Positions 46,931 to 59,151 of a stretch of 64,000 nucleotides of DNA are shown here, piece by piece. Position 1 is the first letter of the stretch, and the number at the start of each line of letters is the position of its first letter. This DNA comes from Alnus glutinosa (taxonomy: Eukaryota > Streptophyta > Magnoliopsida > Fagales > Betulaceae). A program made the translations under genes and the position numbers. The notes beneath the pieces are model-generated. The model did no database searches and had not been told where the DNA came from. It saw only the letters and a program-made list of their open reading frames with translations. The stretch lies in contig NC_084890.1 of assembly GCF_958979055.1 (NCBI RefSeq), forward strand, positions 1,426,001 to 1,490,000, read 5' to 3'.

Positions 46931-49326
46931 GAAAACTTGTGTGCGATGCTACCCACCTCCAAACGGTTAACCTTAATGTACTCCCAAACACGTCTTAATG
47001 CCTCAGATTGGAGCATCTCCCTTCCTGCAGTACCCAAAAACTTGGCAAGTGCTTCAGAAATGATAACAGGAGATGAACCAGGTTCAGTACTTTCAGTTGT
47101 AGACTCAACATCTACCTTCAGTCGTTTAGCTTGACCTGACACCTCTGCAGATATGTGCAAGTGGGGAAAATTACTAAATAAAAGCCATCACAGGACAAAA
47201 AAAAATTGTGTTTTCTGCCACGTTACATACTCGTAGGTTCAAGTGGGATAATATGTTTGGCAAGCAGCTTATTCATCTTGAACATGTCAGTACAGTCCGT
47301 CTCAAATACCACGCGCAGGGCATCATCACAAATAATCTTTCTCTTGTTGCTTGGATCTTGGAGGTTGTTTTTCCTTATGTATGCCCACAGCTGCTTCACA
47401 ATCTGAATCAAGCAAGTAGGGTTTCTTAAGTAGTACTTGTATCAAGCTTATTCCATAAACATTAACACTTCAGTAATGTAGGTAATAAAAGAGCCCAATG
47501 AAGGGGATTGTCATAAATCTGGAGATAACCTCAGTCCTTGGCAATGCCGGTTCACCAACTATTGTCTGAAGTTCAGGTGAGACACCACAAACTTTGTTTA
47601 AACCCCCAGGACCACCTCTTCTTTTCGCACCCACTGGAGCACTGAAACAAAATACATTTTATATTTATAAGTAACAGAGCACTGAGATTCAATACACACA
47701 AACACATCAGATTATCCATCAGAGTAATATTTCCCAACAGGAATGTGACATATGGTGCTAGCAGACATGTGCAGACACAAGACTCAAGCAGAACCACAGT
47801 AACGCATCTCTGCAAAGGCAATGCAGAGTTGCAGACTACAATCTAGCTAAGTATCACACACAAGCATTTCACTAGTTGAGAACAAAATGCATCAATAAAC
47901 GCAGATGTGCATGATAAAAACAACAATGAGATCAAAAACAGAAAATGCATACTAGATCATAATTGGGCTATCTCCCCACCCCATTGCACCCAACCCAACA
48001 CACCATAAAAAAAAATAATAATAATAATAATAAATAAATAAAAAACTACAAAGGTATTTTTTTTGTTTGAAAAAGTATTTTGATGTGACATAAAAGGTGA
48101 AAATTGTTTTTGCGTTTTGAGTTATTTGTTAATATATTTTTCTTGACAAGAGAAAACAAAAACACAAGCATTAGCTTAACAGATTATAAATTTTACTAGA
48201 GCAAAGCAGAAGCAGGCCATGAACTAACTGGAAGCACCCAACAAGGCCTTTATTTTTAGAAAAATAAAATAAAAATAAAACACTAGCTTAACAAATTAGA
48301 AAGCCTTTCCTATGATAGGCCGCCGAATTGACTTGAATTTTAATTATCTCTGTGCATAAGAAAAAAGATAACTAGTTTGACTAGCATTTCAGTATGAAAA
48401 AAGAAATCGAAACTTCCCCACAGGTAATGGAGAGTACAAATACCAATCATGTGGCATTACTACCCAATTTTGTTCCCATATCTCTCGTCCCAACCAATCA
48501 AATACTCGACAAAGACCGGTCACATAGAATCTCAAAATGACCACTTGCAATTAAAATTTATCAGTGAATGACACCTAATCCTCTTTTTGTTTTGTTCCAA
48601 AACTAAAAGCTTTGACATCACTAGTTCACCAATGGCAATCAAAATCCATTAAGACCCAGACAGATCTAACAATGACATATATAATTCTATTATATATACA
48701 TACATATCATACCGACAAAAAAGCCAACATAGGAAATGCCAAAACTTTCAAATAAGCATTATTAGCAGATAAGTTAAGTACGCAACTTATGCACGTACAT
48801 CAAGTAAACCTCAAATACAAAGCCCTAATTTTGGAACCCTGAAATTGAACCAAAGAAAACCCTAAAAACCTGACCTTTGTTTCGGGGTTTCGGGGTTGGG
48901 ATTTGGAGCGAAAGCCTCGGGCTTGGTCGGCGGAGGCAGAGGTGGAGGCGGATGGACCGGTGCCGGAAACGGCTGGGGCTGCCGGAAGGCGAGGTCGACG
49001 GGGCGGTGGGGAGGGTGGGGCTGGAGGGCAAAATGGGGAGGGAATTGTTGAGCGTGGGGGCTGGATGGGAATTGAGGATGGTTTCGGAGGGCAAAATGGT
49101 CTTTTGGGTGTGGTGGTTGTGGTTGTGGTTGCGGTTGTGGTTGTGTTGGGTGTGAGCGGAGGAGGAGGTTGATCTGGTCGCGAATGAAGCCGGCCTTCTG
49201 GGAGAGGTCGAGCCCTAGCTTAGCCTCGAGCTGCTGAACGACACCGTTAAGCGAGGTGACGGCGTTAGGGTCGGACTGACGGAGCACCGACTCCACTCCT
49301 TTTGCTATCTCTTGGTCGGACACCAT
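46497..49326 (-). CDS. DEK_C / double SWIB domain protein (349 aa, five exons)
   Basis: Exons from the start: 49326-48875, 47641-47530, 47402-47231, 47144-46957, 46622-46497, all GT-AG, in phase for 349 codons. Residues 1-57 are a DEK C-terminal-like helical domain (VSDQEIAKGVESVLRQ). Residues 58-150 are a Pro/His/Gln-rich linker. SWIB domain 1 covers about 162-240 (KQLWAYIRKNNLQDPSNKR, TDCTDMFKMNKLL) and SWIB domain 2 about 272-346 (VWEYIKVNRLEDPLNSMVI). A basic patch KRRGG precedes domain 1. SWIB folds occur in SWI/SNF (BAF60/SWP73) subunits; the closest known proteins are the plant and yeast Uaf30/Spp27-like factors, so a chromatin or RNA polymerase I role is likely but inferred. Confidence 0.93.
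46876..46928. repeat. (AG)n microsatellite in the last SWIB-gene intron
   Basis: About 53 bp of AG repeats starting roughly 28 bp past the exon 4 donor. Confidence 0.95.
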
Positions 49327-49370
49327 GGTTTCACCTTCATATATTAACTGAAAAAACGGACTCAAACGGC

Positions 49371-49480
49371 TCTCTCTCTCTCTCTCTCTCACTCTCTCTC
49401 ACCCTGCTCTCTCTTCTTTCTTTCTCTCTCTTCTCCTCTCTCTCTCTCTCTGTCTGTCTCTCTCTACGTCTCTCTCTCTT
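49371..49480 (-). repeat. (CT)-rich tract upstream of the SWIB gene
   Basis: Imperfect TC repeats (GA on the gene strand) 45-155 bp before the start codon, in the presumed leader or proximal promoter. Confidence 0.85.
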
Positions 49481-50838
49481 TATAAACCAGAAATGACCGT
49501 AATGCCCTTTATCTGTGAAAAACCAAAAGACGATAACGCCCTTATCTCATGCCAATGACGTAACAGCCACTTATATTTTTTCAAAATCCTTTATACCTTT
49601 TTAAGAGAAATGGTACAAACACTTCTCATATTTTTTTACCTAACTTTCTAAAAATTATTATTAAATTAAAATTAAAAAAATTCATCCAAAATTTAATAAT
49701 AATTTTAAAAATCATGTTAAGAAATGTAAAAATAAGAGTGGAAGAATATGTATAGCATTACTCTTCCTTTAATATTCTACAAGCAAATTTTTTCAAATTT
49801 AATTTTCTTTTTTTCAAATCAAAATTCATCTTCTTTCGACTCAATATTTATCATCCTAGAATACATATAGTGCTTCCTTCCCAAATGAAGGATCTAGTTC
49901 GAATCCCAAAGTTATTAGAGAAAAAAAAAAAAAAAAAAAAAAACTTCACAACTTATGAAATAAGATTAAGTCGAGAGGTCGCTCCTGTGTTTAAAGATTT
50001 ACCCACTATGATATTATATTTAATTGGAGACTATGCTTATAATATTCTCCTAGTTAATATATTAATATATTTAATTACTGCTAAAATTATCATAATTTTT
50101 GTAATTAAAAAAGTAAAATATTGACACGAAAAAAGTTTTTAATCACATAATTTAAAAAAAATTAATTGTTGAGGATTAATGCTATTTCTATACTTATCTA
50201 TCATATTGGTTAAACACGACTGTTTTAATTAATTTTTTTTTTGTTTCTTTTTAATGACTCATATAAAAACTCTTAGAATATGACCTGTCAACGGATATTA
50301 TATAAGTGTGAATCTTAGAGTACTTTGATCCTAATCTTTGGCGGGTATACTTTGCATTGAGAAAAAAAGGAAGTCCAAAGGATGTGTTTTGGAAGAGTAA
50401 GGGTATTGAGGTAAATTGGAAAAAGTTGCAGGTGGTATCTCTTTTTAAAATAAAGAGTTAAAGATAAAAGATAAAAGGATATAAACGACAGATAAAAAAG
50501 ATAAAGGGGTGAACTGAAATGAAACTGCCTCGTCTCCTAGTGGGTGGTTGAGTTTACGAGAATGCCGACTGGTTTTGTCTACTTTCTAGGCGAAGATGGA
50601 GGGCTTTTGGATAGGTGTCGTGGGCATATCAGTCAATGGTATTAGGTTTTGTGGTTAAGACTTTGGACTGTTGGATGAAGAACCAGTGGGGTTTGGTCAA
50701 CAAACTGTAGACTGCTGTTTGTGGCCGCCGGATAAGAGTCGGTTGATCCAAGGGCTGAGAAAGTATTGCATTGTACATTAATTTGTTTACCAAACGGTTC
50801 TCTCTCATGCCTCAATCTTTTTTCATAAAATAAATTTA
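49481..50838. other. Upstream of the SWIB gene, no gene seen
   Basis: AT-rich, with an A-run at 49920-49942 and low-complexity open frames (49870-50124). Nothing else was recognised. Confidence 0.4.
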
Positions 50839-51242
50839 ATTTTTACAGTATAAACCATAATGATAATTGATTTTTGTGTTGTTATGTAATGATAAATTAA
50901 AGATGTCATAATAGAGAAGATTACACGAAAATCAATTGAATTTGAACCATTGAAAAGGAGTTTCACTCCTATGTTCGAGAGGAAAGGTGTCGGAAAAATT
51001 ATGGGCAATATATGGACATTAATTGAAAAATAATCTTTTAAAAGTGCTCAAGTATTTTGAAAAAATACTTCTTAAATTTTGGAATAATGCTAGAAGTTCA
51101 TCTTATGACACTTTTATATTCCTTCAAAAATTGGGTAGCTTTTAAAATCACCATTGGACTTATAATTAATCACTATTAAATTTTAATTTATCATAACATA
51201 ACAACACAAAAATCAATTATCATGATTATGGTTTAGACTATA
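50839..51242. mobile_element. MITE with ~60-bp terminal inverted repeats
   Basis: 50841-50900 (AGTATAAACCATAATGATAA, TTTTTGTGTTGTTATG) is the inverted complement of 51178-51240 with few changes. The interior (about 280 bp) has no coding. No target duplication was resolved, partly because a LINE-like fragment abuts the right end. Confidence 0.7.
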
Positions 51243-51375
51243 AGAAGATCAGCTCCACTGGAACAAGGCCAAGGAGAAACAAAAGTTCCCCTAGACCAAC
51301 CACGGGAGAAACAAAATCTCCCTACCCCAAAAGGGCTATGAGGAGACACCAGGGAGGAGGGAGGCACGTAGCAAA
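51243..51375 (-). mobile_element. Fragment related to the 3111-4105 retroposon
   Basis: AAGATCAGCTCCACTGGAAC and GACACCAGGGAGGAGGGAGG closely resemble 3860-3985. It corresponds to part of the 5' region of that element and lacks its tail. Confidence 0.65.
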
Positions 51376-51458
51376 ATGCTTCATATTTTTCAATTCATCC
51401 TTAAAGATGTTAGTGGAACCCTAAAGATGGGAGCCCTAAGACGACTAAAACACACTAC

Positions 51459-51459
<1 letters not shown>

Positions 51460-51492
<33 letters not shown>
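51460..51492. repeat. (AAT)n microsatellite
   Basis: About 11 copies of a trinucleotide repeat. Confidence 0.9.
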
Positions 51493-51496
<4 letters not shown>

Positions 51497-51789
51497 CCTT
51501 GAAATTCATAGATCTATTATTAGAGTACTAGTAGCAGATGCCCTATAAGTAGTTCTGTTCCTTAAAGTAAGGAAAATTTGAAAAAAATCACAAAAAATCA
51601 AGCCACAATAGTTACCCTATTTTAGATAGTCATCCTTGGGAAGCTACAGTGCTTCCCAATACATTGGGTAGCACTATAGCTACACAATACAATATTTTAA
51701 TAAATAAAAATTAAAAAAAAAAAAAAAAGCATCTCTCTGATTCTCTCTCCTTCACACGTCATTTGAATTTAGTGAGCCTTAAATGTGAG

Positions 51790-52495
51790 TAGGGGTGGAT
51801 CCATTAAGGGGCCAGGGCCTGCCCCCAAGCCCCAAGATTTTTTTTTTTTTCAAAAAATAAAACTTTTGAAAAAATTCTAAAAAAATTAAAAAATACCCCT
51901 AATTTTTTTTTGGGGTAATTACCTTTTCCCCCATCAATTACCAGCCATTGTCAACATGCCCCCATGAACTGACACCTCGACCAAAAGAGAGCATCCAACT
52001 ACCATCGTTACCCACTTTGCCCCCATCTGTCAGTCTAATTCACACAAAGACCAAAATGCCATCTACAGTAATTAATAAAAAAATATTAAAATTAATATTT
52101 AAAAAAAAAAAACTAAAAAAAGGCGCCACCCTTAGATTAATTTTTGTTTTTGTTTTTTTTTTAAAACAAAAAAATATATTAATTTTAATTTTTTTTTTAT
52201 TAATTACTGTAGAGGGCATTTTGGTCTTTAAACAAAAACTAACGCCCAAAAATGGAATATTCCATTCAAGTTAACGGAATCTTCTGACGGATGGGGGCAA
52301 AGTGGGTAACGATGGTAGTTGGATGCTCTCTTTTGGTCGAGGTGTCAGTTCATGGGGGCATGTTAACAATGGCTGGTAGTTGATGGGGGGAAAAGGTAAT
52401 TACCCCTTTTTTTTTAGTTTTGACCCCCTAATTTTTATTTTTATTTTTCAATTTGGCCCCTAGCCTCCAAATTATCAAGTCTGGGTCCACCACTG
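51790..52495. mobile_element. hAT MITE carrying a second MITE
   Basis: The perfect 8-bp duplication AATGTGAG flanks it (51782-51789 and 52496-52503). Ends TAGGGGTGGATCC and GGGTCCACCACTG are inverted. Removing 51913-52406 leaves about 210 bp, the size of the copies at 38095 and 57921, with the same GGGCC...GGCCCC interior. Confidence 0.85.
51913..52406. mobile_element. Long-TIR MITE nested in the hAT MITE
   Basis: Inverted repeats of about 150 bp: GGGGTAATTACCTTTTCCCC at the left, with the complement GGGGAAAAGGTAATTACCCC at the right; CATGCCCCCATGAACTGACA and TGTCAGTTCATGGGGGCATG are another pair. T-runs on both sides may hide a 9-bp duplication, which would make it Mutator-like. Confidence 0.8.
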
Positions 52496-52920
52496 AATGT
52501 GAGTCTTGTAAATTTAATGGTACATTTACAAAAAAAATGTGCAAGCGAATAAAATCAAACACTTTTTTTTTTTAATAATATAATGCAAACATTAAAAGAC
52601 AAATGTTTTTTTTTTCTTTTCATTCTCTTATATATTTCTTATTCATCTCCGTACGAGAGAAGTGTAAATTTACCATAAAATTTGTGAGGTCCTACAGATT
52701 CAATGGTAAATTTTTTAAAAAAATACGTAAGAAAATGACACCAAACACATATCTTTTTAAAATATTATCTAATTTTTATACAATAAGAAATTATATTTTA
52801 AAATGATAAAATATTAATTATCTAATTGAAAATTGATTAAATAAAATTTAATATTTAAAGAATCTAAAAAAAATTATAAATAAAATTTTCTTCTAAATAA
52901 AATTATAAGTAAAATGTTCT

Positions 52921-53260
52921 TCTTGAGTCCTTCTATGCTGACATGACACCCTGTTTTTAATTAAAAAAAAAAAATTACAGCTTGATTTATCTCTCATGTT
53001 TTTATTTAAAAAAAAAAAGGAAAAAAAGAATGCTAGATCTCCTTATAGTGTTCTTCTAGAATGACATAAATGTAATAAAAAAAATTATATCTATGTTCTT
53101 CTAGATGACATGAATGTAATTTTTTAATTTTTTTTATTACATTTATGTTCTTCCAAAAGGACACTAGAAGGAGCTCTAGCAACACTACCATTCTTCTAAA
53201 AAAATAAGGCGTCATGTTAGTATAAAAAAACTCCAGAAGAACACCAGAAGGAGTTCAATC
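52921..53260. mobile_element. Inverted-repeat element, possibly two nested MITEs
   Basis: An inner pair near 53028-53095 and 53118-53196 (TTCTTCTAGAATGACATAAA against its complement with changes), and an outer pair around TGCTGACATGACACC (52927) and GGCGTCATGTTAGTA (53207). Boundaries are approximate. Confidence 0.5.
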
Positions 53261-53477
53261 ATTCTCGTAATAATAAGTTGGAGTGTAATTTTATATGTTT
53301 TTATTAAATTTTCTCCCCAAAATAGGTAAAATGAAAGACGGCTAGAAATGCTCTAAAGTCTAAATATTTATTTTTTTTTTTGCCGTTTCGCCCTCGTCGA
53401 ATCTCCGCTGGGGCCAATTACCCTAAACAAAGAAAGTATCCAAGTATTGACAGCGGGGAGTGGCGTGCGAAAAAACC

Positions 53478-55767
53478 ATGGCGCTGGTTTTGAACCTAAG
53501 CGCACCAAATCGAACCGTCTCTAAATCGTCATCGACTCGTTCTGAGTCACCTCGTTCCCGATGCACCTCGTTGACTCGCCATGAGAATGTGAACCAGACA
53601 TGGAGCTCTCTGCAGCAGAAACTCTACTGTAACGGCAGATTTTCTTGCCTTTTCTCTGACAACCGGAGAGAGGTACTTCAATTTTGTATATTTGATGTGT
53701 ATTCTTTTGGCGTGTTTGGTTACTGAGGAATTTTTCTGGGTACGGATTATTTACTGCTGAAGTTTATTGTTTTAGAGGAAATTTGATAGTGCGAAAGCTT
53801 GAAAGAAGCTGTTTTGAGTTCAATGGGGTTTCCTGAAGTTGTTCATTTCTCTTTGGAAATGAGAACCCTGGTCCCGTGTTGGGCTTCTTGAGGTGTTGTT
53901 TTGAAAAACAGAGACAAATTGAGCTATGTAAACCCAACTGGGTATTTACTTTTTTAAGCCAAGAAGTCTGAAAAATCAAACTTTTGAAGAGATTTTTGGA
54001 CTTTCTTTGTAATATCTGTGATGGGTACATGAACTAGTTAGGAATTTGATCGAGCCCCATTTAGTGGTTCCCTTTTACAAGAACTGCTTTATTCCTTGGA
54101 TATTATTCCTCGTATTTTTAAGGGTTTGGATAAGGTTTTAGGGCAGTGGGTAAGGTTCTAAACATGATATATGCGAATAATGAATTTTAACATACAAAGT
54201 GAAGTCTGCGACTAAAATGATGAATAACCCTCACCAACTCCAGAGTAAACTCCATTTGTCATCTCTTGATTCCTCAACATTTATCTTGGGCCCCTCTTGC
54301 CATAATTTTTATTCACTTTCAGGGTAATCACCTAACTAACCCCTATCCATCCAACAATTTTGATGTTGCAGTCCTTGGTGCATATAGTACATGAACAAGT
54401 TTAGTTTCCAATGGCAGCCAGATTCTGTTTCCGTATAACAGGGATCTGTGGGAAAGGTTCACCGGAGAACAAGGTACACGTGGTGGTATGATCTGCCCTT
54501 GTTGTGTCTTGAGTGTTACGATTTGGATTGCCCCTGCCTTTAGAAAAAGGTGGGTATAAGTAGGAAAGGTTCACCAAAGCACAAGGTGCACATGATGGTA
54601 TGATCTGCCCTTGTTGTGTCTTGAGTGTTACGATTTGGATTGCCCCAGCCTTGAGGAAAAGGTGGGTTGTGGCAAGGGTAAAGCAGCATTATTTAATAAT
54701 CAATTAACCAAGTCCAATAATTCTATATCCTGAAATTTAACTTGTCCCATTAATTCTATCCTGAAATTTAATTTATGTTTGGGTTATTCATAACAGACTG
54801 CATTGATTCACACTCAGGCAATGAGGGATGAGCAACAGTATTTGACATAAGATATGGTTTTAGATATGATTGATGGCCAACATGTTGCAGTTGGAACAAG
54901 GTTTCCTTGGGTTTGTCAAAAAACTGCACATTATAAGGAAGTGGTATTAGCCAAACATTAAGAGACTTTGCTTGAGAGTCCTTTTCTGTTGTCATTTGGT
55001 AGATTTAATTGGAATTGTAGTTCTGCCGCATTGAACTCATGGGCATCTACTTCCCCAATCTGAGTTGTTTATGATATGTTGACCTAGTCTGCCCCATCTG
55101 GTGGGGGGAGGACAGTAAACCTTGAGCACTTAAGATTAAAGATCTGTATGTTGAGAAGTATAATTTTCTTTAACGCTGGTTTATCCCCTCCAGAATCAAT
55201 TTAGCTTTGCTGTATCTGTTGTTGCAGGAACAAGCTAGGAAATCATTAGAAAGTGCACTTGGTGGAAAGAAAAATGAATTTGAGAAATGGAACAAGGAAA
55301 TTAAGAGGAGAGAGGAGGTGGGTGGAGGTAGTGATGCTGGTGGAGGTGGTTGGTTTGGATGGGGTGGACGGTTTGGTTGGTCCAACGGTGACCATTTCTG
55401 GCAAGAAGCACAACAAGCAATTCTTGCGGTGTTAGGAATCATAGTCATGGTAAGCAATTTCCTTCTTTTACCATTTAAAAGTTCTTGCATAATTCCAGTG
55501 TCAAAAATACCATTATGAGTATGTACTCTAATACATAATGTCTTGCAGTATCTCATTGTTGCAAAAGGTGAAGTGATGCTTGCTGTCATCTTCAACCCAT
55601 TGCTGTATGCTTTACGAGGAACAAGAAATGTACTCGCGTCCATACCATCAAGAATCTTGGGAAAGACGTCTCCAATTAGTCATGTTGATTTTGATATGTC
55701 GAAGAAGGATGGCTACAGCCATATCTCTGCTAAAGAGAGAGTTTTGAAAAAATGGGGAAGCGAGTGA
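53478..55767 (+). CDS. Uncharacterised plastid-type membrane protein (211 aa, three exons)
   Basis: Exons: 53478-53672, 55228-55449, 55549-55767, all GT-AG and in phase. Start ATG 53478 sits in a favourable context (ACCATGGCG). Residues 1-55 are Ser/Arg-rich, as in a chloroplast transit peptide. Then comes a charged helix (ARKSLESALGGKKNEFEKWN), a Gly/Trp-rich stretch (GGGGWFGWGGRFGW) and hydrophobic segments near 122-145 and 148-162 (ILAVLGIIVMYLIVAKGEVM, AVIFNPLLYAL). The pattern resembles conserved unnamed plant chloroplast proteins; I assign no function. Intron 1 (1.55 kb) contains a tandem duplication. Confidence 0.8.
54451..54674. repeat. Tandem duplication of a ~112-bp unit
   Basis: Units at 54451-54562 and 54563-54674 share GGTATGATCTGCCCTTGTTG and GTGTTACGATTTGGATTGCC with few differences. 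They lie in intron 1 of the plastid-type protein gene. Confidence 0.9.
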
Positions 55768-57920
55768 TAGTTTTGTTTCAGGTTTGACATCAGTTCAACC
55801 CTCCACGCATTGCTTGTGTCGCAATTGTGTTGTAAACCATGCTTTCTGCTTGTTGAACACAATTTCTTTGGCGAGCCCCTTTTTTATCAAAGTTAATTAA
55901 TGAGCATTTCCATGTTATGTTTACATTCCAGGGAAAGCCCATTGTTATGATGGGTCTCATTCAATATTGGTACAAAGTTCCTCTGTGTAATAGGATTTGA
56001 ACTGTACGTCAAACTTAATTTATTTTTAATCCCATAATACTTGAATTCATTGTTGAAATCTTGATGTAATCGAACTTAATCGTTTTAAGACCACGGAAGG
56101 CTCCATTGAATCATTTGATATCTTTTAGAAAACACAGTGGACTCAGTTTTCTTTATGATCCAGATACCCAGTTAAGGCAAGTTAAAAGCTCATATTAGAT
56201 TCACTGGATTTCAACTGTGTGGACATCTCAAGTTGTTTTCATTCTGTTATCCTGTTTCTGGTGATTTCTGCATAGTGCATGATACTCTTATGTGTTTAAA
56301 GGATTTTATTACAACATATATACTATAATAAAATTACAGCACCTAAGCCAAATCTGTGCTTAAATGCATAAATTTACCTCCATCTCGTAATCTGAATTGC
56401 AGTGCCAGTTTAGCATGGACAAAGTTTCCTTCAAATTGTATTAGAAAAAATTCTTTCGAACACACTATTAAACTCACATATGTTTTTAGAGCTTGTGATT
56501 CTCACATGTATTTTTAATAGGACTAACAAAGCATGTGATTCTTACATGCATTATTAAAATGCATTTGAGAATCATGTAACTCTAGGAACATATGTTAGTT
56601 TTATAAACTGAATTGGAGGAATTTCCTTCGACCAAGTTGAAGGAAAACATTGTCCTTTTAGCATTAGCAATTCTTTTTTTCTCTTTCTTCTTCTTCTTTT
56701 TTATTTTTTATTTTTTTTTTAAATATATTACCTAATTCATACCATCTATTCCTTAGCCATAAGATTATGCCCTTAATTGGATGTAATAAGTTTTCTTCCT
56801 GAGGTATGCAACCATAACTGCCATCATGGCTTGATCCCCTCATCATTGGGAAGGAAGAAAAAAGCACTATAACATGATATCCTGAACTACAGCTGTAATC
56901 ATGGAGCACCATTGAAGCTGTGTAATAGTTTATATAATGTCCTTTTCATGCATGAATTGGGATGTGAAAAGGTGCTGTTTATGATGAAGTTTATCTCTTT
57001 TTGTGTTTTTAATTCATGATCTTCATGTAATTTCTTTCTATCAGTCCCTACCAGAGTAAACAATGATTAGCTTTTTGTTTTGCAGATATAAATTATAATG
57101 ATTGATTGATGTAACAAATAGTAAGCCCTAGAATCATCCAGGGCTTCCCTAGCAAAGGAAATTGAAGAAAATGTAGCACAATGACCTGCTGGTGAAATAT
57201 TTTATAGATTTGCAAATGCATAATTGAGTTCTGGCAGACATTATTAGTTCATGAATTAGAATTAGTAAACCCCACATTGTGCGGGAGCAAATTAGTCTGT
57301 ACCAAACTTAATCATTCTGTGGATCCCATTCTGTGGTGCAAATTTTCTAATTCATGTGGAGTGCTATTTCATTATCGAGATTTTATGTTGCATTTAATAT
57401 TATATATAGGAACATATAATTAAAAAAAAAAAATTAAAAGATCATGGCTACATAATAAATATGTGATAGCATATGCATTATTAGATCTATAAAATCTAAT
57501 CTTAATCATAAAATAACGCATGTCCAATTTTACTTGAAATTGAAAGGATTCTATTTTATCCAACTATTACTTGCAATCATACTTTTTTAAAATTGTAACG
57601 GGAGGAACCAAAAAAAAATGTAATTCATACCGGTTCATATTAAGTTGCATGTTTTATATTAGATACATATATAAGCATATAAGTTTTCTTTTCAAATAAA
57701 ATTCCATTTATCGTATTATATAAGTTTTGTTCCATATACTGTCAAGTATATAATGATATTTTCTGTTCTCATAATTATTTTGTACCATGTTTAAACTCAT
57801 ATTATACTCCCATTTAAGAGGATTTCAAACTTAAAATTTTAATTTTAATTTATTTATTACTATCAAAAACATTTGACGAGAGTGGTCGCCCGCTCCTAAA
57901 ACAATTGATATGGGTGGGTG
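55768..57920. other. Intergenic, no gene seen
   Basis: It begins with the 3' untranslated region of the preceding gene. 56418-56652 has loosely inverted ends (ACAAAGTTTCCTTCAA and TTGAAGGAAAACATTGT) and may be a MITE. The rest is AT-rich. Confidence 0.4.
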
Positions 57921-58093
57921 CAGGGGCGGAGTCACCTTGGGGCTTGGGGGGGCCTGGTCTCCCCTAAGCCCCAAGGTTCTCCCTAAAAAAAAAAAAAAAT
58001 TAAAATTTTGCCTCAAATTTTGGCCCTTTCAAAACCTTTTTTTTTTTTTTTTCAATTTGGCCCTCTAACATGGGGGAGCTGGCTCCGCCCCTG
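57921..58093. mobile_element. hAT-type MITE, 173 bp
   Basis: Ends CAGGGGCGGAG and CTCCGCCCCTG are inverted; the 8-bp duplication GGTGGGTG flanks both sides (57913-57920 and 58094-58101). The best-preserved member of the family in this window. Confidence 0.92.
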
Positions 58094-58101
58094 GGTGGGT
58101 G

Positions 58102-58619
58102 GTTATCTCGAAAGAACCTGATGTGGTGGCTTAATTATACCAAAATTGTTGGCACGACATTTGTTACAATAGACACATCCGACCTCCTTAAAACAATTTT
58201 TGAGATGGTTAGCCACTCTCAAAATAGTCTACTTAGTTCTAAAATAATTAAGAGTAACCGAGAACACTTTAAGTCTATTTAAAGTGGTCGACCACAACTC
58301 TAAATAATAGGCCGCTTTAGAATAGTCTCATAAATACTCAAACAATTCTTGAGGTGGCCAGCCAACCAAAACAATAGTTGATGAGGTGGCTAATCACTCA
58401 GTTCTTGTTAATCTATATATAAAATAAAAAAAATAAAAAAAAATTGAATGACATGGCGTTTATCGTAACCGTTGGTTGCAAATGAAGGGTTTAGAAGGGG
58501 TGGTCCATGTATAGGCATTCCCAATGAGGCATGAGAAGGGGTCAAAGGGCATCTTTTAATCCTCCCAATCCGCAATCCTAGGCTAGGCTGTCTCATCTTA
58601 TGTGTGTGTATGTTAGTTG
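58102..58619. other. Intergenic, no gene seen
   Basis: It contains scattered GGTGGC(C/T)A motifs but no coding pattern. The RhoGDI promoter probably lies toward the right end. Confidence 0.4.
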
Positions 58620-58839
58620 AGTTTAACTAATTGAAAAGCTCTCCTCGAATCTTGGTCTTCGTGGAAGCTTGTGCAGGAGTGACCCTCACGATCTCGCCAC
58701 CCCTCTCTCTCTCTCTCATATTTTGTCACTGGAAGGTTCAGAATTTCGGATCACCACATGACCATTTCCTTCTCTGTTTGAACTTTCCTAAACAATCCCT
58801 CTCTCTCTCCCTTTCCCTTCTTTTTCTTGGCGTCTTTTC

Positions 58840-59151
58840 TTGCTACAAGGGTTATCCTTTGTGGGTTTTCTTGGTTTTGTTAATTTGCTATCGACCTTTC
58901 TGGGATTCTTTGACCCAACCCACCCTTTCCAAGCGTTATTCTCATTATTATTATTATCCATTTTTCTATTGGGGTTCCCTCACTTTTTGTTGTTTTCGTC
59001 TGAGAGATTCTTCCCAGTGGGATTTTGGCTTCTCTTTTTGTTCTGTAGCTTTGTAAGCATTTTTGTTTTGTTTTCTTACGTCCCTTTTATATTTGGTGAG
59101 TTCCATTCTCTGTGCCATTTGGTTCATTTCGTCTCTGTTAATGGGCTGTTG
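58840..59151 (+). other. RhoGDI leader with an open in-frame extension
   Basis: The frame is open for 104 codons upstream of the chosen start, but the extension is strongly hydrophobic and low-complexity, unlike RhoGDI. A short upstream ORF (ATG 59141, stop 59150-59152) ends at the main start codon. Confidence 0.5.

Noticed and set aside
48990-49150. GTTGTGGTTGTGG-type tandem repeat
   Set aside because: It encodes the Gln-Pro run of the SWIB protein linker on the other strand, so it is coding and not an independent repeat.
48877-49172. Plus-strand frames opposite the SWIB gene
   Set aside because: They are antisense shadows of the Pro/Gln-rich exon 1.
58840-59151. N-terminal extension of RhoGDI
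   Set aside because: The residues are hydrophobic and low-complexity, whereas family members start close to ATG 59152.
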